A stretch of DNA of 64,000 nt. It comes from Streptomyces werraensis. Lineage in GTDB: Bacteria > Actinomycetota > Actinomycetes > Streptomycetales > Streptomycetaceae. The notes under the pieces were generated by a model. The model worked only from the letters and a program-made list of their open reading frames with translations, was not told the origin of the DNA and ran no database searches. This document shows positions 1-8,318 of this stretch, one piece after another. The stretch is taken from assembly GCA_014656175.1 (NCBI GenBank), contig BNBX01000006.1:186001-250000 (forward strand), given 5' to 3'. Numbering within the stretch: the stretch's first letter is position 1; each line of letters opens with the position of its first letter. Both the position numbers and the translations under genes were made by a program.

Positions 1-136
1 GCCGCAGCACCGAGGGGAGCTGTGAGCACAGGGCACGGAAGCCGGCCTGGCCGAGCGGGTTCACGGACTGGTGGCCGGAGAAGGTGATCTCGGCGGGAGG
101 CGGGGGCGGGACGGCACGGCCGGTCGGTGGGGTCAC
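1..136 (-). CDS. Partial N-terminus of an unidentified protein, cut by the window start
   Basis: An open frame on the minus strand starts with GTG at 136, eight bases after GGGAG, and runs without a stop to base 1 (45 codons). The peptide is proline-rich at first (VTPPTGRAVPPPPPAEITFS) and then reads GHQSVNPLGQAGFRALCSQL. The SD sequence and the uninterrupted frame support a real gene start. An N-terminal cytosolic tail like this would fit an ABC-type exporter, but no diagnostic domain lies inside the window, so the product is not called. The gene diverges from the TetR gene at 461. Confidence 0.5.
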   Translation of the reverse strand, partial: MTPPTGRAVPPPPPAEITFSGHQSVNPLGQAGFRALCSQLPSVLR

Positions 137-403
137 GGCTTCTCCCTGCTGGTCAGAGGGGTGAGGCGACGGCACGAGGTTCAACGAGAGGGGCGCCGGT
201 ATCGAACACACGTGTTTCGGACGCCGTCCTTTCCATGCGGCGAGCGGCGGCCGGGGTACGAGTCCCTGAACGCCGGGCCCGGTCAAGCGGCACCGGGTGG
301 CCGAAACGCCGACGGCTGGGACGCCCGACAGGGGCGCGGGGGACTGCGCGACCAGACACCGACGGCCCGCACTCGCCATGTGAGCGGCTTCGCCCTTTTG
401 CTG

Positions 404-434
404 TTTGCCTAAAGGCTTTAGGCTCAGGCATACT
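404..434 (+). promoter_or_regulatory. Promoter with embedded operator for the TetR gene
   Basis: A perfect 17-bp inverted repeat, GCCTAAAG-G-CTTTAGGC, lies at 407-423. It falls between a -35-like TTGCCT (405-410) and a -10-like CATACT (429-434) with an 18-bp spacer. This is a typical layout for TetR autorepression, and the gene starts at 461. The rest of 137-460, between two divergent genes, shows nothing else that I can name. Confidence 0.6.
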
Positions 435-460
435 CGCTGTAGCTGAACGAAAGGACGACG

Positions 461-1036
461 ATGGCACCGCGAGCAGGACTCACCGCCGAGCGCCTGACCC
501 GGGCAGGCGCGACCCTCGCCGACGAGGTGGGCTTCGACCAGGTGACCGTCTCGGAGCTCGCCCGGCGCTTCGACGTCAAGGTGGCGAGCCTCTACTCCCA
601 TGTGAGGAACTCGCACGACCTCAAGACCCGCATCGCCCTCCTGGCCCTGGAGGAACTCGCCGACCGCGCCGCCGACGCACTGGCCGGACGGGCGGGGAAG
701 GACGCCCTCGTCGCCCTGGCGAACGTCTACCGCGACTACGCGCGCGAGCACCCCGGCCGGTACGCGGCCGCGCAGTTCCGGCTCGACCCCGAGACCGCCG
801 CGGCCGGCGCCGGCGTACGGCACGCGAAGATGACCCGCGCCCTCCTGCGCGGCTACGAGCTCGACGAACCGGACCAGACCCACGCGGTCCGCCTGCTCGG
901 CAGTGTCTTCCACGGCTACGTCAGCATCGAGATGGGCGGCGGCTTCAGCCACAGCGCCCCGGACACGGACGAGACATGGTCCCGCGTCCTCGACGCGCTG
1001 GACGCCCTCCTGCGCAGCTGGCCGCCCGCGCCCTGA
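461..1036 (+). CDS. TetR-family transcriptional regulator
   Basis: This 191-residue protein has an N-terminal TetR-type helix-turn-helix (VTVSELARRFDVKVASLYSH, about residues 27-46). The C-terminal helical half, with HGYVSIEMGGGF late in the protein, resembles the TetR_C ligand-binding families. The ATG follows AAGGA by a short spacer. The 17-bp palindrome 38 bases upstream is its probable own operator. It ends 53 bases before the SGNH esterase gene on the same strand, so it probably controls that gene or is co-transcribed with it. The effector is unknown. Confidence 0.88.
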   Translation: MAPRAGLTAERLTRAGATLADEVGFDQVTVSELARRFDVKVASLYSHVRNSHDLKTRIALLALEELADRAADALAGRAGKDALVALANVYRDYAREHPGRYAAAQFRLDPETAAAGAGVRHAKMTRALLRGYELDEPDQTHAVRLLGSVFHGYVSIEMGGGFSHSAPDTDETWSRVLDALDALLRSWPPAP

Positions 1037-1089
1037 CCTCGCGCCCCCCCGGCCTCACGTCCACCCACCCTCGAAAGACGGACTTCGAC

Positions 1090-2268
1090 ATGCCTTCCGC
1101 GCTCGTCACCACCCCCATCACCCCCGACCTCGTACGCGGCGCCCTCGAACTGGAGGAGACTCCCGACGGACTGCTGCCGCACCGCCTGCCCGCGTGGGCG
1201 CGCGCCCAGTGCTCCGACGGGCAGCTCGCCATGGCCGAGTCCCAGCCCTCCGGCGTCCGCCTGGTCTTCCGCACCCGCGCCACCGTCGTCGAGCTGGAGA
1301 CCGTCCCCACGAAGCGTGTCTACGTCGGCGCCCCGCCCCGCCCCGAGGGCCTGTACGACCTGCTCGTCGACGGGCGGCCCGCCGGGCAGGCGTCCGCGAC
1401 CGGCGGCAACACCGTCACCATCGACATGTCGACCGGCCAGGCCGAGATGAGCTCCGGACCCGTCGGCGCCGTCCGCTTCGAAGGGCTGCCCGGCACCCGC
1501 AAGACCGTGGAGATCTGGCTGCCGTACAACGAGATCACCGCACTCGTCGCGCTGCGCACCGACGCCCCGGTCGAGCCCGCGCCCGCCTCCGGCCGCCGCA
1601 TCTGGCTGCACCACGGCAGCTCCATCAGCCACGGCTCCGACGCCGCGAGCCCGACCACCGTCTGGCCCGCGCTCGCCGCGGCCGCGGGCGACGTGGACCT
1701 GGTGAACCTCGGCTTCGGCGGCAGCGCCCTGCTGGACCCGTTCGTCGCCCGCACCATACGCGACACGCCGGCCGACCTGATCAGCCTCAAGATCGGCATC
1801 AACCTCGTCAACACCGACCTGATGCGGCTGCGCGCGCTCGGCCCCGCCGTGCACGGCTTCCTCGACACCATCCGCGACGGCCACCCCGACACCCCGCTGC
1901 TGGTCGTCTCACCGATCCTGTGCCCCATGCACGAGGACACGCCCGGCCCCACGGCCTTCGACTTCAGCCGGCTCGCCGAGGGGAAGCTGGCGTTCACCGC
2001 CTCCGGCGACCCGGAGGAGCGCGCCGAGGGCAAGCTGACGCTGAACGCCGTACGCGAGGAGTTGAAGCAGATCGTGGCGGCGCGCGCGAAGGAGGACCCG
2101 AACCTGTCCTACCTCGACGGGCGCGCCCTGTACGGCGAGCAGGACCACGCCGAGCTCCCGCTGCCCGACGGGCTGCACCCGGACGCGGCCGCCCACCGGC
2201 TCATCGGGAAGCGGTTCGCCGCCCACGCCTTCGCGGCGGACGGCCCGTTCGCCGGCGCCGGCGACTGA
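1090..2268 (+). CDS. SGNH/GDSL-family esterase, probably a carbohydrate esterase
   Basis: The chosen ATG at 1090 gives 392 residues; the much longer open frame upstream overlaps the TetR gene and is not coding. SGNH blocks are visible: GSSISHG with the nucleophile Ser at about residue 178, FGGSAL for the block II glycine, KIGINLVN for the block III Asn, and DGLHPD for the Asp-His pair. An N-terminal beta-rich domain of about 160 residues precedes the hydrolase domain, as in two-domain deacetylases acting on sugars. There is no signal peptide, so it acts in the cytosol. Next to glycan-degrading genes, removal of acetyl or similar groups from imported sugars is the likely role; the substrate is inferred. 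Confidence 0.8.
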   Translation: MPSALVTTPITPDLVRGALELEETPDGLLPHRLPAWARAQCSDGQLAMAESQPSGVRLVFRTRATVVELETVPTKRVYVGAPPRPEGLYDLLVDGRPAGQASATGGNTVTIDMSTGQAEMSSGPVGAVRFEGLPGTRKTVEIWLPYNEITALVALRTDAPVEPAPASGRRIWLHHGSSISHGSDAASPTTVWPALAAAAGDVDLVNLGFGGSALLDPFVARTIRDTPADLISLKIGINLVNTDLMRLRALGPAVHGFLDTIRDGHPDTPLLVVSPILCPMHEDTPGPTAFDFSRLAEGKLAFTASGDPEERAEGKLTLNAVREELKQIVAARAKEDPNLSYLDGRALYGEQDHAELPLPDGLHPDAAAHRLIGKRFAAHAFAADGPFAGAGD

Positions 2269-2270
2269 CC

Positions 2271-2310
2271 CGGACGGTGGCCGCCTCTTCCCCGGGGCGG
2301 CCACCGTCCG
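2271..2310 (+). terminator. Stem-loop terminator after the SGNH esterase gene
   Basis: A 15-bp perfect stem (2271-2285 with 2296-2310) has a 10-base loop and begins two bases after the esterase stop codon. It is GC-rich without a clear U tract, as is common in Streptomyces. Confidence 0.75.
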
Positions 2311-2400
2311 TCCACCGAGCCTTCGTTGACGCACAGTCACCTCTGCGCAAAGCCTGGACAGCCGTCCCGTCGCGTGTTGTCATTCCGCTGCACAACGGAT

Positions 2401-2414
2401 TTCCAACGTTGGAA
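2401..2414 (+). promoter_or_regulatory. LacI-type operator in front of the PA14-GH2 gene
   Basis: TTCCAACGTTGGAA is a perfect 14-bp palindrome 75 bases upstream of the GH2 start at 2489. It shares the CAACG/CGTTG core with four further palindromes in this locus (13146, 15114, 16370, 18351), so it is probably bound by one or both LacI proteins encoded at 13994-16250. Confidence 0.7.
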
Positions 2415-2488
2415 GAACATTCGGCGGAGTTGACGGCCGTGCCCTCGTTCCGTCGTGGCCCCATGCACCCAGCGCGAGGAAAGGTTCG

Positions 2489-5400
2489 ATGACCAGACAA
2501 CTCACCCGCCCGAGATCCAGATGGTGGGCCGTGCTGACCGTGACGGCGCTCACCCTGTCCACGGGCGCCCTGGCGCCCGCCGCGACGGCCGCCGCACCGG
2601 CCGCGGCCGTCGACGCCTCCGCCGCCCGGGCCGCGGACGCCGACGTCACGGTGCACGGGCTGAAGGGCGAGTACTTCCGCATGTCCGCGCCGGGCGCCCG
2701 GGACTTCGCCGAACTCGGCGGGACCCAGCTCGAGCCGCAGATCAACTTCGCCGGTCTCACCAGCACGTTCGAGGAGCTGACCGGGCGGACGGAACACACC
2801 ACCGCCCGCTGGACGGGCCAGATCGAGGTCCCGGCGACCGACGACTACACCTTCTACGCCGTCGGCGACAACGGCTTCCGTCTCCACATCGACGGCGAGC
2901 CGGTCATCGACCACTGGGAGCCCGACTGGGACCGGGAACAGACCAGCACCCCGGTGAAGCTCACCGCGGGCAGGACGTACGACTTCCGCCTGGAGATGTT
3001 CCAGGACTTCGGCGGATCCAACATGTACCTGCGCTGGTCCACGCCGACGCTTCCCAAGCAGCTCGTGCCGATGACGGCGTTCACCCCGCCCGCCGACTTC
3101 GAGGTCTACCCGGTCGAGCTGACCGTCGGCCGCGACGGCCGCACCCTCCGCGCCCGCTTCGACGGCCCGGTGGGCGACCTCGGGCGGGTGGCCGAGCACC
3201 TCAAGGTCGAGGCCGACACCACTGCCCTGCCGATCAGATCGGTGAGGACCGCCCCCGGGGACCGGAACGCCCTCCAGGTCACCCTCGCCGAGGCGGTACA
3301 GAAGGCCCAGACGGTCCGCGTCGTCTACGACGGCGAGGGGGGCCTCACCGCCGGCGGCGAGGCCGTGCCCCGCATCGCCCGCTACGCCGAGAACGCCTCC
3401 GTCCACCGCCTCACCACCCCGTGGGGCGACAAGGTGGACAAGAACAACCCGCTGCCCGAGTACCCGCGCCCCCAGCAGGTCCGCACGCAGTGGAAGAACC
3501 TCAACGGCCCCTGGCAGTTCAGCGGCGCGAAGGCGGGGGAGCAGCCCGTCTTCGGCAAGGACCTGAACGAGAAGATCATCGTGCCGTTCCCGGCGGAGTC
3601 ACTGCTCTCCGGGATCGAGCGGCACGAGGACCACATGTTCTACCGCAAGCTCGTGGACGTGCCGAAGAACTGGAAGGTCGGCAAGAGTGGCAAGAACCGG
3701 CTCAAGCTGAACTTCGGCGCCGTCGACTACGAGGCCCGCGTCTGGGTCAACGGCAGGAAGGTCGCGGAACACACCGGCGGCTACAACGCGTTCAGCGCCG
3801 ACATCACCGACGCGCTGAAGAGCAAGGGGCCTCAGGAGATCGTCGTCGCGGTCACCGACACCGGCGGCCCCGACCAGCCGGTGGGCAAGCAGTCCACCAG
3901 CCCGGGCGGCATCTGGTACACCCAGTCCTCCGGCATCTGGCAGACCGTGTGGATGGAGCCCGTCGCCGAGACGTCCATTGACAACGTCGTCACGACGCCG
4001 GACATCGACACCAGGACCCTCGCGGTGACGGTCGAGTCCGCCGGCGCGTCCGCCAGGGCACGCATCGAGGCCGTGGCCCGCGACCACCGCGGCAAGGTCG
4101 TCGGCAAGGTGACCGGCCCCGCCAACAAGCAGCTGAAGCTCCCTGTGTCCAACCAGCGCCTGTGGAGCCCGGACGACCCCTACCTCTACGACCTCGACGT
4201 CACGCTGAACGACGGCCGGTCCACCGACACGGTCGACAGCTACTTCGGCATGCGGAAGATCGGCATCGAGGACGTGGGCGGCTACAAGAAGCTCGTCCTC
4301 AACGGGAAGCCCGTCTTCTCCCTCGCCACCCTGGACCAGGGCTTCTGGCCCGACGGGCTCTACACCGCGCCCAGCGACGACGCCCTGGCGTTCGACCTGA
4401 AGGCGCACAAGCAGCTCGGCTTCAACGCGGTCCGCAAGCACATCAAGGTGGAGTCGCCGCGCTGGTTCTACCACGCGGACCGGCTGGGCCTGCTGGTCTG
4501 GCAGGACTTCGTCTCCGGCAACCTCACCAGCGCGAGCGGCCGACAGGCGTTCGTCGAGCAGGGCCGGGAGATGATGCGCCAGCACCACAGCTCGCCCTCC
4601 GTCATCGGCTGGATCGTCTTCAACGAGGGCTGGGGCGAGTGGGACCGGGCGGAGACCGGCAAGCTCACCGAGGCCGTGAAGGCCGCCGACCCGTCCCGCG
4701 TCGTCAACGCCCACAGCGGCGTCAACTGCTGCAACAGCAAGGGCGACTCCGGCACGGGCGACATCATCGACCACCACGACTACAACAACGAGGACCCGCC
4801 CTTCCCGGACCACCGCGCGGCGATGGACGGCGAGCACGGCGGCTTCACCCTCCGCACCCCGGGGCACATGTGGCCCGGCCCGCCCACCGTCATCTACAGC
4901 GGTGTGGACAGCAAGGAGGCGCTGACCCGCAAGTACGTGGAGAACACCGAGAAGTTCTATCTCGACCAGGCCGCCGCGGAGCTGTCCGGCTCCGTGTACA
5001 CTCAGATCACCGACCTGGAGAACGAGCTCAACGGCCTGTACACGTACGACCGCAGGGAGATCAAGGTCGACCCGAAGGCGGTGCGGGAGATCAACCTCGA
5101 GGTGCTCGCGGCCGGCGCGTCCGCCGGTCAGCGGGAGCGGCTGAAGGGCGGCGGCCACTGGTCCCTCGACGAGGGCGCCGGCACCACCGCCGAGGACAGC
5201 GGTCCGAACGGCAAGGCCCTGACCCTCACCGGGGGCGCCACCTGGACCACCGGAGTCAGCGGCAGCGCGCTGAAGTTCGACGGGCAGGCCCAGTTCGCCC
5301 AGACGGACGGACCGGTCCTCGACACCACCGGCAGCTACACCGTCTCCGCCTGGGTCACCCTCGACGCGCTGCCCGGCAACTACGCCACCGCGGTCAGCCA

Positions 5401-5764
5401 GGACGGCCGCCGCCAGGCAAGCCCGTTCTACCTCCAGTACGGGCAGGGCGCGTTCGCCTTCAGCACGCCCGACGGACAGCGGGCGCGCCTGGAGACCCGG
5501 CCCGAACTGGGCCGCTGGTACCACCTGGTCGGCGTGCGGGACGGCGCCACCGGCGAGATCACCCTGTACGTCGACGGCGTGAAGGCGGCGACCGTCAAGA
5601 GCGGTCCCAACTACGTCGGCTCGGGGCCCCTCGCGGTCGGCCGCGCCAAGTGGAACGGTGACGACACCGACTTCTGGAACGGCTCCGTCGACGAGGTCCA
5701 CGCCTACGACAAGGCGCTGACCGCCGAGGAGGTGACCGCCCTCCACGAGGCGCAGAAGCCGTAA
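2489..5764 (+). CDS. Secreted glycoside hydrolase family 2 enzyme with PA14 and LamG domains
   Basis: This is a 1091-residue extracellular enzyme. The start at 2489 follows GAGGAAAGG. A signal peptide covers about residues 1-40. A PA14 carbohydrate-binding domain follows (about 54-205; GEYF start, DDYTFYAVGDNGFRLHIDG core). The GH2 sugar-binding domain begins near 320 at the motif PLPEYPRPQ. The TIM barrel carries FNEGWGE, whose Glu at about 713 is the probable acid/base, and GEHGGF, whose Glu at about 782 is the probable nucleophile. A LamG-like jelly roll occupies about 889-1085. It is one of three related GH2 proteins in the locus. GH2 covers several exo-glycosidase activities, and the neighbouring galactofuranose-type importer makes a furanosidase plausible. 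A LacI operator lies upstream. Confidence 0.88.
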   Translation: MTRQLTRPRSRWWAVLTVTALTLSTGALAPAATAAAPAAAVDASAARAADADVTVHGLKGEYFRMSAPGARDFAELGGTQLEPQINFAGLTSTFEELTGRTEHTTARWTGQIEVPATDDYTFYAVGDNGFRLHIDGEPVIDHWEPDWDREQTSTPVKLTAGRTYDFRLEMFQDFGGSNMYLRWSTPTLPKQLVPMTAFTPPADFEVYPVELTVGRDGRTLRARFDGPVGDLGRVAEHLKVEADTTALPIRSVRTAPGDRNALQVTLAEAVQKAQTVRVVYDGEGGLTAGGEAVPRIARYAENASVHRLTTPWGDKVDKNNPLPEYPRPQQVRTQWKNLNGPWQFSGAKAGEQPVFGKDLNEKIIVPFPAESLLSGIERHEDHMFYRKLVDVPKNWKVGKSGKNRLKLNFGAVDYEARVWVNGRKVAEHTGGYNAFSADITDALKSKGPQEIVVAVTDTGGPDQPVGKQSTSPGGIWYTQSSGIWQTVWMEPVAETSIDNVVTTPDIDTRTLAVTVESAGASARARIEAVARDHRGKVVGKVTGPANKQLKLPVSNQRLWSPDDPYLYDLDVTLNDGRSTDTVDSYFGMRKIGIEDVGGYKKLVLNGKPVFSLATLDQGFWPDGLYTAPSDDALAFDLKAHKQLGFNAVRKHIKVESPRWFYHADRLGLLVWQDFVSGNLTSASGRQAFVEQGREMMRQHHSSPSVIGWIVFNEGWGEWDRAETGKLTEAVKAADPSRVVNAHSGVNCCNSKGDSGTGDIIDHHDYNNEDPPFPDHRAAMDGEHGGFTLRTPGHMWPGPPTVIYSGVDSKEALTRKYVENTEKFYLDQAAAELSGSVYTQITDLENELNGLYTYDRREIKVDPKAVREINLEVLAAGASAGQRERLKGGGHWSLDEGAGTTAEDSGPNGKALTLTGGATWTTGVSGSALKFDGQAQFAQTDGPVLDTTGSYTVSAWVTLDALPGNYATAVSQDGRRQASPFYLQYGQGAFAFSTPDGQRARLETRPELGRWYHLVGVRDGATGEITLYVDGVKAATVKSGPNYVGSGPLAVGRAKWNGDDTDFWNGSVDEVHAYDKALTAEEVTALHEAQKP

Positions 5765-5777
5765 CACCCGGTGCGAC

Positions 5778-5809
5778 GAGGGGGCGGACGCCACGGCGTC
5801 CGCCCCCTC
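5778..5809. terminator. Bidirectional terminator between two convergent GH2 genes
   Basis: A perfect 15-bp stem (5778-5792 with 5795-5809) has a two-base AC loop. It sits between the stops of the plus-strand and minus-strand GH2 genes and so can serve both. Confidence 0.85.
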
Positions 5810-5831
5810 TCGCGGTCCCGTCACCTACGGC

Positions 5832-8195
5832 TCAGGGTGTCCAGGGCGCCTCCACCGCCCACGTGGTGTCCTCGGCGAACAGGGCGGGGGAGTCGTAGGC
5901 GCGCGTGCCACCGGGGATCGCCAGCCACAACTCGGCGTCGTAGTGCCGCAGATACTGCCCGGGGAAGTTGTACGCGGACAGCCTCACGCCGCCGTTCGCG
6001 CCCCGCACCGGGCAGAAGGTGGCGTCCGCGCGGAACAGGTCGCCGCTGCCGCCCTCCTTGTACACACGGGAGTTGCGGTGCCGCAGATACTCGCCCGGGT
6101 AGTTGCGCGACTCGAACGAGTAGCAGGAGGCGTCCGCCAGGCCGGGGACGATCCTCCAGGTGGCGTCGGCCTTCAGCAGCGCCGCGCTGCCGCCGTTCAC
6201 CACCTCGGTGAACGCGGCGCCGTCCTTGTGCCGGATGTACCGGTCCGTGTAGCCGGGGGTGGTGACGCGCAGGGAACGGAACTGTCCGGTGGGCAGCGTC
6301 ACCGGTGCTGCCGGAGAGCGGGAGGCGTCGATCAGCGCCCGGTTGGCCGCCCGGACCCGCGCCTGGTCGACCTTGACCACCTGGCGGTCGTAGGTGAGCA
6401 GTCCGTTCGCCTCGTTCTCCACGTCGGTGATCTCCGTGTAGACGGCCGCGGACAGGCCCCGCGGGAGACGCACCTCGCGGATGCCGTCCAGGAGCCCGAC
6501 GAGCCGGTTGTCGAGGTGGGCGAGGGACGGCTGGTCCTCGTAGCTGAAGCCGCCGTCCGGGTACCACTCGTGGCCGGCCACCTTGAAGCCGAGACCGCCG
6601 TACTCGCCGAGCACCGCGGCACGGCCGGCGTCCGGCACCGTGGTGCCCGGGCCTACGTAGACATGGTGGTCGACGACGTCGCCGTTGCCGCCGTCGACGG
6701 CGCCGCAGCAGTTCACCCCGCTCATGTTGTCCACCAGCCGCGACGGGTCGTACGCCTTCACCTCGTTCGCGATGCGCGCCTGGTCGTACTGGCCCCAGCC
6801 CTCGTTCTGGTTCACCCACATGATCAGCGAGGGGGAGCTGCGGTGCTGGTCGATGATCCGCCGGTACTCGGCCTCCCACTGGGCGCGCCCCGCCGCGTCG
6901 GGCGTGCGCTCCATGGACGGCATGTCCTGCCACACCAGCAGACCGAGCCGGTCGGCCCAGTAGAACCAGCGCTGCGGCTCCACCTTGATGTGCTTGCGCA
7001 CCATGTTGAAGCCCAGGTCCTTGTGCTTCTGCAGGTCGAACCGCAGGGCGGCGTCGGTCGGCGCGGTGTAGATGCCGTCGGGCCAGTAGCCCTGGTCCAG
7101 GGTGCCGGTCTGGAACACGAACTGCCCGTTCAGCACGGGCCGCAGCACACCGTCGACCCGGGCGAGACCGACCGTGCGCATGCCGGTGTAGCTGCCCACG
7201 GAGTCGACCGGCGTGGCGCCGGACAGCAGGTCGGCGCGCACGTCGTAGAGGAACGGGTCGTCGGGCGTCCACCGGCGGGCGTTCGGCACCGGGACGGTGA
7301 ACTCCGTGCCGGCCGGGCCGGTCGCCGTGCCGACCGTGGCGCCGCCGGCGGAAACGGTCACGCGGGCCTGATGCCCGCTCGTCCCGGCGCCCCGCACGGT
7401 CACCTTGAGCCGGTTGTTCGTCAGGTCGGGCACCATGTCGAGCCGGGTGATGTGGGCCGCCGACGTGGGCTCCAGCCACACCGTCTGCCAGATGCCGGAG
7501 GCGGCCGTGTAGAAGATGCCGCCGCCCGGATGGGGCTGGACGTCGTTCAGCCGCTGCTTGCCGACCGCCTGGCTGCCCGTCTGGGTGGGGTCCCACACGG
7601 AGACGACGACCGTGTTGACGCCGCCCCGGTTCAGCAGGTCGGTGATGTCGTAGGAGAAGGAGTCGTAGCCGCCGTCGTGGACGGCGCCCGCCTGCCGGTC
7701 GTTGACCCAGACGGTGGTGCGCCAGTCGCTCGCGCCGAAGTGGAGCTGGACGCGCCGGCCGTCCCAGCCGGACGGGACGGTGAAGGTGCGCTTGTACCAG
7801 AGCTTGTCGTTCTGGGTGATGCGGCGCTGGATGCCGGAGAGCGCCGACTCGGCGACGAACGGCACCCGGATCTGCTCCGGGAAGGCGGCGGGACGGCCGG
7901 CGTTCGCCGAGGTCACGGCGAAGTCCCAGATGCCGTTGAGGTTCGCCCAGTCGGGGCGGGTGAGCTGCGGGCGCGGATACTCGGGCAGCGGGTTGTCGAC
8001 CGGGACCTGGTTCGTCCACGGCGTGGTCATCGGCGCGGGCTTCGGCGTCCACGCCGCCGGCGCCTCGGTCGCGGCCCCGGGAACGGTGAGGGCGGTGCCG
8101 GCCAGCAGGGCCAGCACCGCCAGGACGGTCGCCGTCCACCGCCGTCTCGGGCGGGCGGCACGGGGGACGGGTGCGGGTGTTCTACGCATCGTCAC
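5832..8195 (-). CDS. Secreted glycoside hydrolase family 2 enzyme with C-terminal AbfB (CBM42) domain
   Basis: A 787-residue protein with a signal peptide (about 1-43: RRWTATVLAVLALLAGTAL). The GH2 sugar-binding domain starts near residue 70 with the same PLPEYPRPQ motif as its neighbour. The probable acid/base Glu is in NQNEGWG (about 465) and the nucleophile in GEYGGLG (about 531). The C-terminal part from about residue 640 is an AbfB module with repeated YIRHKDG, YLRHRNS and YLRHYDA signatures; this CBM42 family binds arabinofuranosyl side chains. Binding of furanose residues plus GH2 catalysis fits attack on galactofuranosyl or arabinofuranosyl glycans. The importer operon encoded upstream on the same strand starts 124 bases away, and I see no clear operator directly before this gene. 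Confidence 0.87.
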   Translation of the reverse strand: MTMRRTPAPVPRAARPRRRWTATVLAVLALLAGTALTVPGAATEAPAAWTPKPAPMTTPWTNQVPVDNPLPEYPRPQLTRPDWANLNGIWDFAVTSANAGRPAAFPEQIRVPFVAESALSGIQRRITQNDKLWYKRTFTVPSGWDGRRVQLHFGASDWRTTVWVNDRQAGAVHDGGYDSFSYDITDLLNRGGVNTVVVSVWDPTQTGSQAVGKQRLNDVQPHPGGGIFYTAASGIWQTVWLEPTSAAHITRLDMVPDLTNNRLKVTVRGAGTSGHQARVTVSAGGATVGTATGPAGTEFTVPVPNARRWTPDDPFLYDVRADLLSGATPVDSVGSYTGMRTVGLARVDGVLRPVLNGQFVFQTGTLDQGYWPDGIYTAPTDAALRFDLQKHKDLGFNMVRKHIKVEPQRWFYWADRLGLLVWQDMPSMERTPDAAGRAQWEAEYRRIIDQHRSSPSLIMWVNQNEGWGQYDQARIANEVKAYDPSRLVDNMSGVNCCGAVDGGNGDVVDHHVYVGPGTTVPDAGRAAVLGEYGGLGFKVAGHEWYPDGGFSYEDQPSLAHLDNRLVGLLDGIREVRLPRGLSAAVYTEITDVENEANGLLTYDRQVVKVDQARVRAANRALIDASRSPAAPVTLPTGQFRSLRVTTPGYTDRYIRHKDGAAFTEVVNGGSAALLKADATWRIVPGLADASCYSFESRNYPGEYLRHRNSRVYKEGGSGDLFRADATFCPVRGANGGVRLSAYNFPGQYLRHYDAELWLAIPGGTRAYDSPALFAEDTTWAVEAPWTP

Positions 8196-8318
8196 TCCTC
8201 GGGAAGTGGGGGTGGGAGACGTGCGCGTGCCAGGGCGGCCGGCTGTGCGAGGAGCGTGACCGGCCGCCGTGCCGGACGCGGCAGCGGGAGCCAGGAGGCC
8301 CGCCGCCGCGTCCAGGGT

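Noticed and set aside
127..2268. A 713-residue open frame covering the SGNH esterase and its upstream region
   Set aside because: The first 320 residues are a shadow of the TetR gene in another frame, low-complexity and Arg/Pro-rich. The esterase fold begins at ATG 1090.
2201..3406. Long minus-strand frame opposite the PA14 domain
   Set aside because: High-GC third-position bias keeps antisense frames open. The translation is Gly/Val/Arg-rich without any domain.
3599..5824. 741-residue minus-strand frame opposite the GH2 gene
   Set aside because: Mirror frame of a confident GH2 gene; no family pattern and no ribosome-binding site.
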